From assembly GCA_947625245.1 (NCBI GenBank), contig CANQNO010000004.1, positions 48,986 through 112,985 on the forward strand: a stretch of 64,000 nucleotides of DNA. The letters are read 5' to 3'. Shown one piece after another: positions 7,953 to 17,330 of this stretch. The stretch's first letter is position 1; each line of letters opens with the position of its first letter. The translations under genes were made by a program, and so were the position numbers. Origin of the DNA: an uncultured Clostridia bacterium. Its GTDB lineage: Bacteria; Bacillota; Clostridia; Christensenellales; Borkfalkiaceae. The notes under the pieces were generated by a model. That model saw nothing but the letters and a program-made list of their open reading frames with translations, did no database searches and was not told where the DNA came from.

Positions 7953-8620
7953 TCTTTTACCGCCTCTATCCTGTAAATCGCCTTGCCGCGGTCTTTGAAA
8001 AGCCTTTCGTGCTCGGTTTCGACGTCCCCCTCCACGGGGTTTCCAGCCAGATTTTCACAGACGGAAACAATTGAAAAGCCCTCGGATTTTAAACTTTCGA
8101 GAGAAAAAAGATAAAAATCTTTGTCGTCGGTCTTTTGTATTATTCTGCCGCCTGCACAGAGCAGGTTTTTATAGATTTTTAAAAATTTGGGGTGGGTGAG
8201 ACGCTGCTTTTTGTAGCCCTCTTTCGGGAGAGGATTGGAAAAGTTGAGATAAATGACCGAAATTGCGCCCTCGTCGAAATATTTTTGAAGGACTTCTGCC
8301 GCACAGTTCAAAAAGTATACGTTTTTAAGCTTTTCGGACTTTGCGCGCTCCAAAGCTTCCACCAGCACGTTGGATATCTTTTCTACGGCTACGAAGTTAA
8401 CAGCGGGGTTTGCCGCCGCCTTTTCGCAGATGAATTTGCCCTTGCCGCAACCTATTTCGAGGTGCACGGGGTTGGAATTGCCGAAAATTTTTTGGAGCGG
8501 AAGCCTGTCTTTAGCCATTGCGGCAAGTTTCATGTTCTTTTCGGACATGTCTGCGACCGTAACTATGTCGCCGCAAGCCGCTATCCTCTCTTCGAGATGG
8601 GATTTTTTGTGCATTCGCAT
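7949..8620 (-). CDS. trmB: tRNA (guanine-N7)-methyltransferase TrmB
   Basis: A 223-residue SAM-dependent enzyme that would make m7G46 in the tRNA variable loop. The SAM motif HLEIGCGKGKF is at about residues 53-63. The family block LNFS.P.PK..., the RLTH motif, and the C-terminal TEHERLF...AIYRIE are all recognisable. In the usually invariant DPWPK motif the Asp is Asn and the Trp is Leu (NPLPK), a notable change next to the active site. AAGG lies ten bases before the ATG. It is the first gene of a two-gene operon with the phosphoesterase. Confidence 0.9.
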   Translation of the reverse strand: MRMHKKSHLEERIAACGDIVTVADMSEKNMKLAAMAKDRLPLQKIFGNSNPVHLEIGCGKGKFICEKAAANPAVNFVAVEKISNVLVEALERAKSEKLKNVYFLNCAAEVLQKYFDEGAISVIYLNFSNPLPKEGYKKQRLTHPKFLKIYKNLLCAGGRIIQKTDDKDFYLFSLESLKSEGFSIVSVCENLAGNPVEGDVETEHERLFKDRGKAIYRIEAVKE

Positions 8621-8640
8621 ATGATGTTACCTTATTTGAG

Positions 8641-8669
8641 ATTGTACCATAACCAAAGCGCTTTTGCAA
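8641..8669 (-). promoter_or_regulatory. Promoter of the trmB operon
   Basis: On the minus strand TTGCAA (8664-8669) and TACAAT (8641-8646) are 17 bases apart, with TGG before the -10 (extended type). The spacer contains the palindrome AAGCGCTT. The leader would be about 15 bases. Confidence 0.65.
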
Positions 8670-8791
8670 CCGTAAGGTGAAAAGGTTACGATTTTATTTT
8701 ATTTTTATTTGGCTTAAAGGCGTTTATTCGCGCGGGCTGCGCTTTAAAAATAAATACCGGGTGATAGAATTTTTAATTTTGAGAGGTTAAT

Positions 8792-9307
8792 TTGACATTT
8801 TTTGAAATTATTGATTTGATCGCCTTTTACGGTGTGGACGTTGTGCTGCTTGCGGCGGCAACCTCCGTTCTTACCCAGATCCTGAAAAACACGCTTTTGA
8901 AAAACGCGCCGAACAAGCTGTATACTTTACTTCCCTTTATTTTGGGCGTAATTGTATATGCGGTTTATACGGCTATAAGCAGGGTGAGCTTTTATTACGT
9001 TTTTATTAATTTTGTGAGCGTTCTGGAGCAGGGAATTAAGACGGGCGGGGTTGCGACGGTTGTTTACATTGTGTACGAGCAGTTTGTACGCGGGAAAACT
9101 TCGTTAGCACTGTCGGAAAACGCTTTGAAAGCGCTAATCGCGGATTTTGTGGCGGAAGGCGCCGCAGACGCCGCCGTTGCGGAAATATTAAAGTCGCCCG
9201 ACAGAGCCGAAGAAATAATTTCAGCCTATAAGCGCAAGGACGCGGACGACGGTAAAATAGCCGTGTTTGCAAAGCTTATAGGGGAGCTAATCGCCCCGAA
9301 AGCCTGA
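8792..9307 (+). CDS. Small membrane protein of unknown function
   Basis: I do not recognise this 171-residue protein. The first 100 residues hold three hydrophobic segments (about 12-32, 42-63 and 68-100). The C-terminal 70 residues are charged and Ala-rich, predicted helical and probably cytosolic. The start is TTG at 8792: GAGAGG lies five bases upstream and no ATG is available. The gene is divergent from trmB and ends before a strong hairpin. The layout of short membrane segments plus charged tail is holin-like, but there is no phage context, so I do not call it one. Confidence 0.7.
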   Translation: MTFFEIIDLIAFYGVDVVLLAAATSVLTQILKNTLLKNAPNKLYTLLPFILGVIVYAVYTAISRVSFYYVFINFVSVLEQGIKTGGVATVVYIVYEQFVRGKTSLALSENALKALIADFVAEGAADAAVAEILKSPDRAEEIISAYKRKDADDGKIAVFAKLIGELIAPKA

Positions 9308-9318
9308 CGGCACCGTAA

Positions 9319-9354
9319 AAACAAAAAAGGACGGCGGCAATTTTTGCCGCCGTC
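9319..9354. terminator. Terminator between the small membrane protein and the surface-cluster lipoprotein
   Basis: An 11-bp stem GACGGCGGCAA with its complement (9330-9340 and 9344-9354). On the minus strand it is followed by CCTTTTTTG, giving a strong terminator for the long surface operon. On the plus strand the T-run is poor. Confidence 0.8.
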
Positions 9355-9374
9355 TCTGTGTTGTATCATTTATA

Positions 9375-10688
9375 TTATGCGTAATAGCCGCAACAGAACA
9401 GCCATTGGTCGTCCTCGCCCGAATTCAGCCCGATCGTTTCCGCCCAGCCGTTACCGTCGGCAAAATACCTTTCCTTAACGGCATATTGGAACAAAAAGTT
9501 TTTCAGTTCTTCCGTAACGGGGTGAACGCCATTTTGGCAAGAGTTAGCATAAGCTTCTATAAAATTGCTGTAATCACATCCGTTGAATTGGAGTTTGATA
9601 TAACTGTCTTTAAAACCCATTCCGCTCTCCGTCATTAACAATGCACTATCCGTGCTGATTCTGGCGTAAAGCAAGCCGCCCATTGTTTTCGTAACGGGAT
9701 CGTATACGTGATAGTACTTATCATCGGGGTTGAAAATTACCAAATCCTCGTCCAAAATTCCGGTTTCGGCATAAATATAGGTAAAAGTTCCCGTGGGCAC
9801 GTCCATGTTCTCGCCCGTATTGAAAGGTCCTTTTGCTTTTACCTCTTCATATACTTCGACGTTTTCGGGAGGTCTGCCCTCATACTTTATGGTAAAGTCG
9901 AAAGAAACGGGATAGTTGTTGCCTATCGTATCTGCGTGAACGGCAAAGATTTTGGTATTCCCGACTTCGTCGTCATTGAGCTGCATTTCCATTCTGAAAT
10001 TCTTTGTATAGGTAGACTCTGAACCGCCGCCGTCGACCGTTCCCTTTTTTGTGTTCCACGCAAAAGTGCCGTTATACTCGTCCACTATCGGATTAACAAT
10101 ATTTGCGGTTATATCCGCCCACGATTCTATGGAATATATGCCGCCCGCCCTCGGGGTAAAGCTGAAAAATACGCCGTCGCTCTTACTGCCCAAAGTTACT
10201 CTGTACGTACCCAATTGGCTAAGCTGAGCCTGTCTGTACTGACCGCTACCGTCGAGCGCGTTATACGAACCCAAAATCTTTTTGATCTCAATAGTAATAT
10301 CTGGAGTTACGTTGTCCACGAAGTTATTGTTGGGATCGTACGTATAAGAAGAAGGCAGTGAACTTAAAGTTACCCTGTAATCGCCGTCGAGGTCGAGAAT
10401 CTGGGCAAAACCCCTCTCGCTGACCTGCGCGCTGTATACTCCCTCTTCGCCGGACCACTGTGCAAAAATAGGTTGGGGAGGATAGAAAGGTCTGCCATCT
10501 TCATCGACAAGGAAAACTCTGAAAACGTCATGCCCGTCTTCCTCATCTCCGCCGGTTGAACCGCCCGTATTATCGGTTATTGTCGGATCCGGCGTATTTT
10601 GAGGAGGATTAAAACTTCCGCATCCGACTTGAACGGAAATTATAATTGTTAAAACCAACAAAATCAATACTGTTAAAGTCTTTTTCAA
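9375..10688 (-). CDS. Secreted lipoprotein with beta-rich domains, last gene of the surface cluster
   Basis: A 437-residue exported protein with an N-terminal signal (residues 1-22) and a likely lipidated Cys23 (QVGC; the -3 residue is atypical). A Pro/Thr/Gly-rich linker follows (24-55). Residues 55-130 look like a small beta-sandwich resembling SpaA/CNA-B or carboxypeptidase-regulatory folds. Residues 140-300 include GVFFSFTPRAGGIYSIES, similar to bacterial pre-peptidase C-terminal beta-domains. The C-terminal 140 residues are unrecognised. The start is TTG at 10688, overlapping the stop of the VWA gene, with AGGAGG nine bases upstream. It is the last gene before a terminator. Function is unknown; location outside the membrane is well supported. 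Confidence 0.72.
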   Translation of the reverse strand: MKKTLTVLILLVLTIIISVQVGCGSFNPPQNTPDPTITDNTGGSTGGDEEDGHDVFRVFLVDEDGRPFYPPQPIFAQWSGEEGVYSAQVSERGFAQILDLDGDYRVTLSSLPSSYTYDPNNNFVDNVTPDITIEIKKILGSYNALDGSGQYRQAQLSQLGTYRVTLGSKSDGVFFSFTPRAGGIYSIESWADITANIVNPIVDEYNGTFAWNTKKGTVDGGGSESTYTKNFRMEMQLNDDEVGNTKIFAVHADTIGNNYPVSFDFTIKYEGRPPENVEVYEEVKAKGPFNTGENMDVPTGTFTYIYAETGILDEDLVIFNPDDKYYHVYDPVTKTMGGLLYARISTDSALLMTESGMGFKDSYIKLQFNGCDYSNFIEAYANSCQNGVHPVTEELKNFLFQYAVKERYFADGNGWAETIGLNSGEDDQWLFCCGYYA

Positions 10689-13459
10689 TTCGTTACGCCT
10701 CCTTTCTTATCCTTTTTATTTTTCAATCCGAAGAAGCTTACCACGTCTTCCCACTTCAGCTTACGTATAACTATATCCACTACGAATATTACCACCGACG
10801 CTATGAGTAGCGGCACGGTAAGGTCGTTGGTGTATGTGCCCAGTTCGCGCTCATCGTTGACAATTTCAAGCTTGCCGTCCGTTTTGACTACGCCAGTTTC
10901 ATCTATGGCGTTGTGCAGAACGTTGGTTTCGTAAGCTGCAAAAGAATTGTATTCGTCAGTATAGGATATATTAAACGTCGTGCGCGACGCATAGGACATA
11001 TTGTTGTAACTGTATATCAGTCTTATGGAATAACTGCCCAATGCGGAGGTGTCGAATTCATAATAATATCTGTCCGCGTCGAAAGCCATCGTTGCCTGTT
11101 CGATTGTGCCGTCGGGCATTGTTATTTCGGCAATAGCGTAAGCCGAAAGACGCGCACCGGCGGGTACAAGTTCTATATGGGCGTAATTTCCGTTCCTTGC
11201 CACGTCCACCGTGTAGGGGAAAGCGGCTTTATGCGCGGGTATGTTGGTTTCGAGCATATTGTCGAAAAACTTTTGCGCATCGCCGTTCTCTTGCCAATCT
11301 TTAAGCCATTCGCCCGCAAACGAACTTGTAAACGTTGCAACTTTGCCCAAACCGTAATCCCAATAGGAGTAAAGCGGCTGTTGGGTTATTTTGCTGCCCT
11401 TGTTATGGTTGACGGTAAGAACGGATGTGGCGCTCGCCTTGTTATAGCTGTACAGATATCCCCATACGTCGGGTATGGCGGTTCTGTCTACTCCGTCAAG
11501 CACACCGTCCACGCGCCTGGCAACGCTCACCTGTGTTTGTCTGCCGTCGATTACGGTTTCTGTTATGGTGCCGGCAAGCTGACCAAACAGAAGGGAGGGA
11601 ATTTCGCCCGAGTCCTGAGTCTGGTTGGACCAATAATAGTAATTGCCGTGTCCGTTAGCCGCAACCGTTTCGAGCATTTGCTTAGCCTCTTGCGCGGTGG
11701 CGCTTTGCGAAACGCCGTTGGCATTTTCGCCCTGTCTTGCCATATCGAGCACGGACGTGACTATGCCGTCGCCGTACATGTTCTCGGCTATCGTAATTGG
11801 ATTGTCTTCTTCGTTGGTATATGACAAGCCGTCGGTTATGAGCATAACCTGTTTATCGCTGTAATCCAACGCCTTTATCCTGTCGTAAGCAGTTTGCAAA
11901 CCGAGCCCTATATAAGTGCCTTGCATGTTGTCAATTCCCTCTATCTCTTCGATGACGGCATTGCCGTCGCCGACGGGTTTGGGAGTGACTACCGTGCGCA
12001 CGTCGCCCGCAAAGGTGATTACGCATACGTTGTCGCCCGGTTTTAAAAGTTTGACAAGCTCCGCAGCCGCGATTTTGGCGTTTATCATATGGTAATTTTG
12101 TTCCATACTTCTCGAGGCGTCTATTACCAATGTGAACAACCTGGGTGCAGTGTCGTCATTTCTGAAACGTACGGGCAACATATCTTCGAGTTTTCTAAGA
12201 TCCTGCTCTTCTTTGCCCTGAATACCGAGGTCGCCGTACGTCACAAGCGTTTTACCGAATTTGGAGACAACGTTGTCGAGACTTGTGACAAACAGCGTGG
12301 TATTTTTTAATGTGGTTATATCTACGTCGCACAAAATGAATTCGTCGAATACGCTCATTTCCTCAACGGTAAAAGGCACTTCGAGCTCTTCCCTGTGGAT
12401 ATGAATATTGTTGGGCAAAGTAGCCATATAGTCTTCTTTGTCGTAATAATCCACAGTTTTATCGTTTTCATAGATATCCAGCTCCGCAGCGTCGCCGTAA
12501 CGTTCCACTGCGGCTAATACGTTTACCCAATCTTTTGTTATAAACAATATCCTTATATTGCCCTCTACGTTTTGCGTGAAGGCGAACTTGTTGTTGTAGG
12601 GATTTTCGTCCTCTTCCGCCTCTATTCTGACCTCATAGTTGAAATTGCCCGCTTTGGACGTATCGAGACCGAAATTGAAACTGTTGCTGCCGGTGGTCAA
12701 GGTAACGGCTCTCTCTTTGAGCTTTGTTTCGCCCGAATACAGCACGAGGAAAGCCTGCGTTTCGAAGCTTGACTGAACGTTTATCACGGCGTTCTCTTCA
12801 TGCCCCAGATAGGTGTCCTGCGTGACGGTAACGTCCGAAATCTGCACCTCTTTTGCGTCTTCCTTTATTGTGTCGTCGAGGAAGATCGCGTCCACGCGCA
12901 CGTTCTGGGCGTTAAGACCGCTTACGGCGCGCTTTATGGCGTAAGTGTCGCGCGTGTCCGTCTGCTTGCCGTCCGTTATGAGCACCATGCGCTTTATTAC
13001 GTTGTCGCTATACAGCGTACCCGCATATTCCATAGCCTCGGCTATGTTGCTCTCGCTGTCGTCAATATTGTTTTCCTTTACGCTGCCCACATCTTTCTGC
13101 TCGGCAAGCGGGTACAAAAGTTCGTAATCTTTTCCGAAACACACGACGCCGAGTTTTGCGTTTTTAGGCAATTCTATATTCTTTATATAGTTGTCGACCT
13201 CGTCGAGGTTTTTGTTTGCGGAATAGCTTACGTCCGCAACCACATATACCTCCGTTTCGGTTATTACGGTCCTTATACTCGTCCCCGCCGCAATGAAAGC
13301 TATTATCAAGGCAATCACTACGTGCAAAACCATCGACGTGACGTTGTGTCCGTTGACGTTTTTCTTTCTTATAGCCAACGCAAAAGGAATTGCGAAAAGT
13401 GCGACAAGGGGTATTGCGATCAGCAACAGATAGGGATTATCGAAGTTGATACTGCTCAT
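10685..13459 (-). CDS. Membrane protein with two von Willebrand A domains and a GATase1-like middle
   Basis: A 924-residue membrane protein. Two N-terminal membrane helices (about 10-30 and 43-63) are followed by a first VWA domain with a complete MIDAS (DVSYS at 76-80), a beta-sandwich, a glutamine-amidotransferase-like middle (about 300-430), and a second VWA with DASRS at 447-451. A beta domain and one C-terminal membrane helix (about 885-905) follow, with a Lys-rich tail. The start is ATG at 13459, because GGAG lies nine bases upstream; the upstream TTG at 13474 lacks support. It overlaps the preceding VWA gene by 23 bp. Both VWA domains face the same side and could bind metal-dependent partners at the cell surface. 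The domain call is secure, the ligand unknown. Confidence 0.85.
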   Translation of the reverse strand: MSSINFDNPYLLLIAIPLVALFAIPFALAIRKKNVNGHNVTSMVLHVVIALIIAFIAAGTSIRTVITETEVYVVADVSYSANKNLDEVDNYIKNIELPKNAKLGVVCFGKDYELLYPLAEQKDVGSVKENNIDDSESNIAEAMEYAGTLYSDNVIKRMVLITDGKQTDTRDTYAIKRAVSGLNAQNVRVDAIFLDDTIKEDAKEVQISDVTVTQDTYLGHEENAVINVQSSFETQAFLVLYSGETKLKERAVTLTTGSNSFNFGLDTSKAGNFNYEVRIEAEEDENPYNNKFAFTQNVEGNIRILFITKDWVNVLAAVERYGDAAELDIYENDKTVDYYDKEDYMATLPNNIHIHREELEVPFTVEEMSVFDEFILCDVDITTLKNTTLFVTSLDNVVSKFGKTLVTYGDLGIQGKEEQDLRKLEDMLPVRFRNDDTAPRLFTLVIDASRSMEQNYHMINAKIAAAELVKLLKPGDNVCVITFAGDVRTVVTPKPVGDGNAVIEEIEGIDNMQGTYIGLGLQTAYDRIKALDYSDKQVMLITDGLSYTNEEDNPITIAENMYGDGIVTSVLDMARQGENANGVSQSATAQEAKQMLETVAANGHGNYYYWSNQTQDSGEIPSLLFGQLAGTITETVIDGRQTQVSVARRVDGVLDGVDRTAIPDVWGYLYSYNKASATSVLTVNHNKGSKITQQPLYSYWDYGLGKVATFTSSFAGEWLKDWQENGDAQKFFDNMLETNIPAHKAAFPYTVDVARNGNYAHIELVPAGARLSAYAIAEITMPDGTIEQATMAFDADRYYYEFDTSALGSYSIRLIYSYNNMSYASRTTFNISYTDEYNSFAAYETNVLHNAIDETGVVKTDGKLEIVNDERELGTYTNDLTVPLLIASVVIFVVDIVIRKLKWEDVVSFFGLKNKKDKKGGVTN

Positions 13460-15284
13460 ATGTGTACACTCCAAAATCTGCTACCGCTATTACAGCGAAG
13501 ATAATCAAAAATGCAATTATACTGTCATAAATGCCGTTGCGCATATTGTTTTCGGCTATGCCGCGGACTATGAGCATTGACTCGGTAGGGTTGGGTACCC
13601 GCTCCGCCTCGGGCAAGGACGAGCACACGTTGAACGTGCGCACGGACTTGTCGTTCATGGTCATGGTTACCGTATAACTGCCAACTTCGCTTAAACGGAA
13701 TTCGCATACGGCTATGCTTGTATCGGGATAGTATTCCTTACCGCCGGGCGCTTGGACATAAAGGCTTTCGGCACCAGGAACTATGTTGATTTCAAGCGTA
13801 TCGCCCGCATAATAGGACGTGCCGTTTATAATTGCGGGGAAAGAGTAATTCAAGAGATTTGCGGTGAGAAGGGAATAGTCCATTGAAAGGGTGAACGCCG
13901 CGCTGTCGTGCAAGTCAAAGGCGAAAACCACTTCCCTGTTGCCGTAAGCGTTAGTGCCGGCGAAGATAAGCGGGCTGCCGTCGAGCGTCGCAAGCGTGGT
14001 GAACCTTCCGCTAAGTCCTATGCGGACGTATTTGGAAACTTCGAAGTCTTTAGCCGTGATTCCGCTCAAAAGGTTTTTCACCGCTTTTGCCGTGGACTTG
14101 GAAAAAGTCGCCGGCGAAGAAGGATATGAATCGCCCTGATAGTTGAAATTCGTTCCGCCGAGACTCGACTGCGGGTTAAAAAACCACACCGCGCCGTCCT
14201 GCGGAAGTTCTTCGGGGGTAAAAGAATCGAATACATACAGGTCGTATCCCGATTTTTGCTTGTAATCCTCGGTCTTTACCACCTCTATCTGCGAGTTACC
14301 CGCAGATATGAGACCCGCCTGAATATAGAACGGATAGTCGCTGACTATAAGCGTCCTCGAAGAATTTTCGTAATCGACGTTGTAAATAACAGCTTCGTTG
14401 TCGAGACCGAGTATGTCGCCGTTGGTTATTGCCACACGCGCCGATTTAAGCTGGATCCTGTTTTCGCATACCAGCTCGAACGGGGTGGGCGTTCCGCCGA
14501 CTACGTTGACGCTGCCCAAAACCGCGGGCGCGCTTTCGCCGTCGAGATACAGTTCAAGCCCCAAAGAAGCGTCGTTCACATAGGACATCGCCGTACCCCT
14601 TACCACTACGCTGCCGTTTTCTACGCTGTACGATAAATCCGAAACCGCATAATTTTCCCCTTCCGAAGCTATGTTCAGAACGGTCATGTTTTCGGTTTGA
14701 CCGTAATTTTTATCGGTTACGAGATAAATGTCAACAGAGTGGTTTGCGTCGAAAAGCGCCTGCGCCTTGCTGACAAGGTCGGCTGTGCCCGTCTCGCAAT
14801 AGCTGACTTCGAGGTCGGAGAGAAGCTTTTTGCACCTCTCCTTATCGGTGTAATTCTCGAATATAGTATCGGTGGTGTTGCCGACGAAAATCAGGGAGTA
14901 TGCGCTGCCCTTGAATGCGTCGTCGATCATGCCCTCGATTTTATCCTTTGCCTTGTCGAAGCGGGTTTGTCCCCCCTCGACTATGTTCATGCTTCCGCTG
15001 CCGTCGAGAATAAAGCAATATTCCTTTGCCGCACGGGGGATAACGAACACAGGTTGCGTGACCGAAACGGCAAGCATTATGACCGCCGCTATCTGCAACA
15101 ATAAACTGATCAATCCGACGATGCGGCTAATGGGTCTGCGCTTTTTTATAAAGCGTTCGCTGAGATTCCAGAGGTAAATCGACGACACCGTTTTTTCGGT
15201 GTATTTGTTTTTTATGATGTAAATTAAAATCAATATGGGGATTGCAATAAGCAAGAGCAATCCGAGAGGATATAGTAAACTCAT
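13437..15284 (-). CDS. BatA-like VWA membrane protein
   Basis: A 615-residue protein with the N-terminal arrangement of aerotolerance (Bat) proteins: a membrane helix (5-25), a short basic loop, a second helix (55-76), then a VWA domain with MIDAS DGSGS at 94-98. The middle of the protein is beta-rich and contains a segment that resembles an amidotransferase-like fold. A last helix (about 588-610) anchors the C-terminus. Its ATG overlaps the stop of the DUF58 gene (ATGA), showing coupled translation. MoxR, DUF58 and BatA-type genes commonly travel together, and the MoxR ATPase is thought to remodel or insert metal into VWA partners. No substrate is known here. Confidence 0.85.
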   Translation of the reverse strand: MSLLYPLGLLLLIAIPILILIYIIKNKYTEKTVSSIYLWNLSERFIKKRRPISRIVGLISLLLQIAAVIMLAVSVTQPVFVIPRAAKEYCFILDGSGSMNIVEGGQTRFDKAKDKIEGMIDDAFKGSAYSLIFVGNTTDTIFENYTDKERCKKLLSDLEVSYCETGTADLVSKAQALFDANHSVDIYLVTDKNYGQTENMTVLNIASEGENYAVSDLSYSVENGSVVVRGTAMSYVNDASLGLELYLDGESAPAVLGSVNVVGGTPTPFELVCENRIQLKSARVAITNGDILGLDNEAVIYNVDYENSSRTLIVSDYPFYIQAGLISAGNSQIEVVKTEDYKQKSGYDLYVFDSFTPEELPQDGAVWFFNPQSSLGGTNFNYQGDSYPSSPATFSKSTAKAVKNLLSGITAKDFEVSKYVRIGLSGRFTTLATLDGSPLIFAGTNAYGNREVVFAFDLHDSAAFTLSMDYSLLTANLLNYSFPAIINGTSYYAGDTLEINIVPGAESLYVQAPGGKEYYPDTSIAVCEFRLSEVGSYTVTMTMNDKSVRTFNVCSSLPEAERVPNPTESMLIVRGIAENNMRNGIYDSIIAFLIIFAVIAVADFGVYTYEQYQLR

Positions 15285-16165
15285 TTGAATACCCCCATCG
15301 AAACCAATTTGTTAAAGAAAATTTCGCCGAGAGATTCGTCCGACGCGACGAGCGCGTATTCCCCGCCTATGGCGTGGCAAAAGCCGCCTATTCTGTTGGT
15401 GGAATATTCGAGCGCTCTCGCATAGGCGCGAAGAATTTCTTTGTTTATGTTTTTGCGATATATTTTGCTCAAATCCTCACTGTCGAAGAAATTCATTTTA
15501 CCGTGCGCGCGGGGATTAAGTTCCTCTTTGGAGAGAATCTGCACACAGAGGATATCCCTCTTCTTGGTTGCAAGATGGCTGAGCCCCGCCTCATAATCGC
15601 TGTCGGTGAGAAAATCCGAAATTATTATCGAAAGCCCGTCGCCGTAGCCCACGGTGGAAGGAAGTATGGCGTCGGAAATCTTAGTATCCCCGCCGTCGAA
15701 CTCCACGGTGTTTAATATTCCGATATTGTTCAGATAGCTCTCTTTGCCCAGCATGTTGGTAATCAATTCTTCAACGTGATCGTCCTTGATAAGATATATG
15801 GATACCTTATCCATCTGGCTTATGGATATATAAGCGAACGTGGCGGCAAGCTTTATTGCCAGCTCGTCCTTTTTGTCTTTGCCGAAATGCATAGACTTGC
15901 TCGCGTCGATATATATCCGCGTATGCACTTGTCTCTCGTCGAGATATAATTTGAGATAGAGTTTTTCGAAGCGCGCAAAAGCGTTCCAGTCGATTTTGGT
16001 AATGTCGTCGCCCGGAATATAGTCGCGGAAGTCGGCAAATTCGCACGAAGAACCGTAAGTTTTGCTCTTATGGTTGCCGCCGAACTGCCCCGCAACGTTG
16101 TTTTTTATGCGCGATTCGAGTCTCTCAACCTGTTCGAGAAACTCTTCTGTCACAACAAGACTCAT
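15281..16165 (-). CDS. DUF58 domain protein
   Basis: A 294-residue soluble protein with the family hallmark GDDITKIDWNAFAR near residues 51-64, followed by a VWA-like Rossmann fold with a partial MIDAS (DASKS). DUF58 proteins are usually encoded directly after MoxR and before VWA genes, exactly as here, and are presumed adaptors between the ATPase and the VWA proteins. The gene starts seven bases after moxR and ends overlapping the next VWA gene. Unlike many DUF58 proteins, it has no N-terminal membrane helices. Family certain, role inferred. Confidence 0.9.
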   Translation of the reverse strand: MSLVVTEEFLEQVERLESRIKNNVAGQFGGNHKSKTYGSSCEFADFRDYIPGDDITKIDWNAFARFEKLYLKLYLDERQVHTRIYIDASKSMHFGKDKKDELAIKLAATFAYISISQMDKVSIYLIKDDHVEELITNMLGKESYLNNIGILNTVEFDGGDTKISDAILPSTVGYGDGLSIIISDFLTDSDYEAGLSHLATKKRDILCVQILSKEELNPRAHGKMNFFDSEDLSKIYRKNINKEILRAYARALEYSTNRIGGFCHAIGGEYALVASDESLGEIFFNKLVSMGVFK

Positions 16166-16172
16166 ATTTAGA

Positions 16173-17318
16173 TTACTTCGTTTCGCTGACTATTTGTTTG
16201 ATGATATCGTCCACGTTAAGATTATCGCTTATCGCGGTATAGGTGATTTTTATTCTGTGGCGCAATACGGGGCAGGCAAGAGCTTTTACGTCATCGTACG
16301 ACACGTTATATCTGCCGTGCATGAGAGCGCGCACCTTTGCGCAGGTAATGAGCGCCTGTGCCGCACGGGGCGAAGCGCCGAACTTGACATACTTTTTGGT
16401 AGTCGCCAATGCGCCGCTAACTTCGGGGTGGGTGTTGGTAACCAGTTTTGCGGCGAATTTGCGCACGTCCTTAATAACGGGCACGGTTTTGGCAAGCTCG
16501 CGCATGGCAAGAATAGTCTCGCCGTCCACTACCGCTTCGGCAGTTTCGTCCATGGTCACCTGCGTCATATCTACTATGTTTTCAATTTCTTCAGGCGCGG
16601 GGAAGTTAACTATGAGTTTGAACATGAAACGGTCGACCTGCGCCTCGGGCAGAGGATACGTACCGTCCTGCTCTATGGGGTTCTGCGTTGCGAGCACGAA
16701 GAAAGGCTCCGAAAGCTTATAGGTCTGCTTTGCTACCGTTACTTTGTGTTCCTGCATAACTTCAAGCATGGAAGATTGGGTTTTGGGCGTCGCACGGTTG
16801 ATTTCATCGGCGAGCACGAGGTTGGCGAATATGGGACCTCTCTGGAATACCATATTCATTTTGCCCTTTTCATCCTGTTCGATTATGTTGGTACCGGTTA
16901 CGTCCGAAGGCATTAAGTCGGGCGTGAACTGTATACGCGAGAAAGGCAGGCTTAAAGTTTTGCCGAGCGAACGTACAAGCCTTGTTTTGCCGACGCCTGG
17001 AACGCCTTCCAAAAGCACGTTGCCGCCCGCGATAATCGCACAGATCACGTTGTCGATAATGTCTTCCATACCGACGATATCTTTTGCGAGTTCGCTCTTT
17101 ATTTTGGTTATTGCCGCACCGAATTCCTTTACCTGTTCGGGGGATTCGGCTTCTATTTCCTCAACGGGAGTCTCCGCAGGGGTCTCTGCGGGAGCTTCGG
17201 CTATGGGCTGCTCCTCCGCCTCAGCGGTTACGGGCGTTTCGGTTTCAACCGCATTTTCTTCGGTTTCGTTCAATGCTTCGGGTGTTACGTTCTTATTGTT
17301 TTTCTTATTTTTTTTCAT
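16173..17318 (-). CDS. moxR: MoxR-family AAA+ ATPase
   Basis: A 381-residue AAA+ ATPase of the MoxR chaperone group. Walker A is GVPGVGKT (105-112). Walker B is LADEINRA near 168-175, and further motifs typical of MoxR follow (ATQNPIEQDGTYPLPEAQ region, then the alpha-helical lid). An unusual N-terminal extension of about 65 residues is first Lys/Asn-rich, then acidic and Pro/Ala/Glu/Thr-rich, probably disordered. GAGG lies seven bases before the ATG. It is the energy source of the surface cluster, followed by DUF58 and two VWA genes. MoxR proteins drive maturation of metal- or multi-subunit protein complexes; the client here is unknown. Confidence 0.93.
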   Translation of the reverse strand: MKKNKKNNKNVTPEALNETEENAVETETPVTAEAEEQPIAEAPAETPAETPVEEIEAESPEQVKEFGAAITKIKSELAKDIVGMEDIIDNVICAIIAGGNVLLEGVPGVGKTRLVRSLGKTLSLPFSRIQFTPDLMPSDVTGTNIIEQDEKGKMNMVFQRGPIFANLVLADEINRATPKTQSSMLEVMQEHKVTVAKQTYKLSEPFFVLATQNPIEQDGTYPLPEAQVDRFMFKLIVNFPAPEEIENIVDMTQVTMDETAEAVVDGETILAMRELAKTVPVIKDVRKFAAKLVTNTHPEVSGALATTKKYVKFGASPRAAQALITCAKVRALMHGRYNVSYDDVKALACPVLRHRIKITYTAISDNLNVDDIIKQIVSETK

Positions 17319-17330
17319 GGTTTTCCTCGA

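Noticed and set aside
8792-9307. Holin or prophage remnant
   Set aside because: Only the membrane layout is holin-like; no endolysin, integrase or other phage gene is near.
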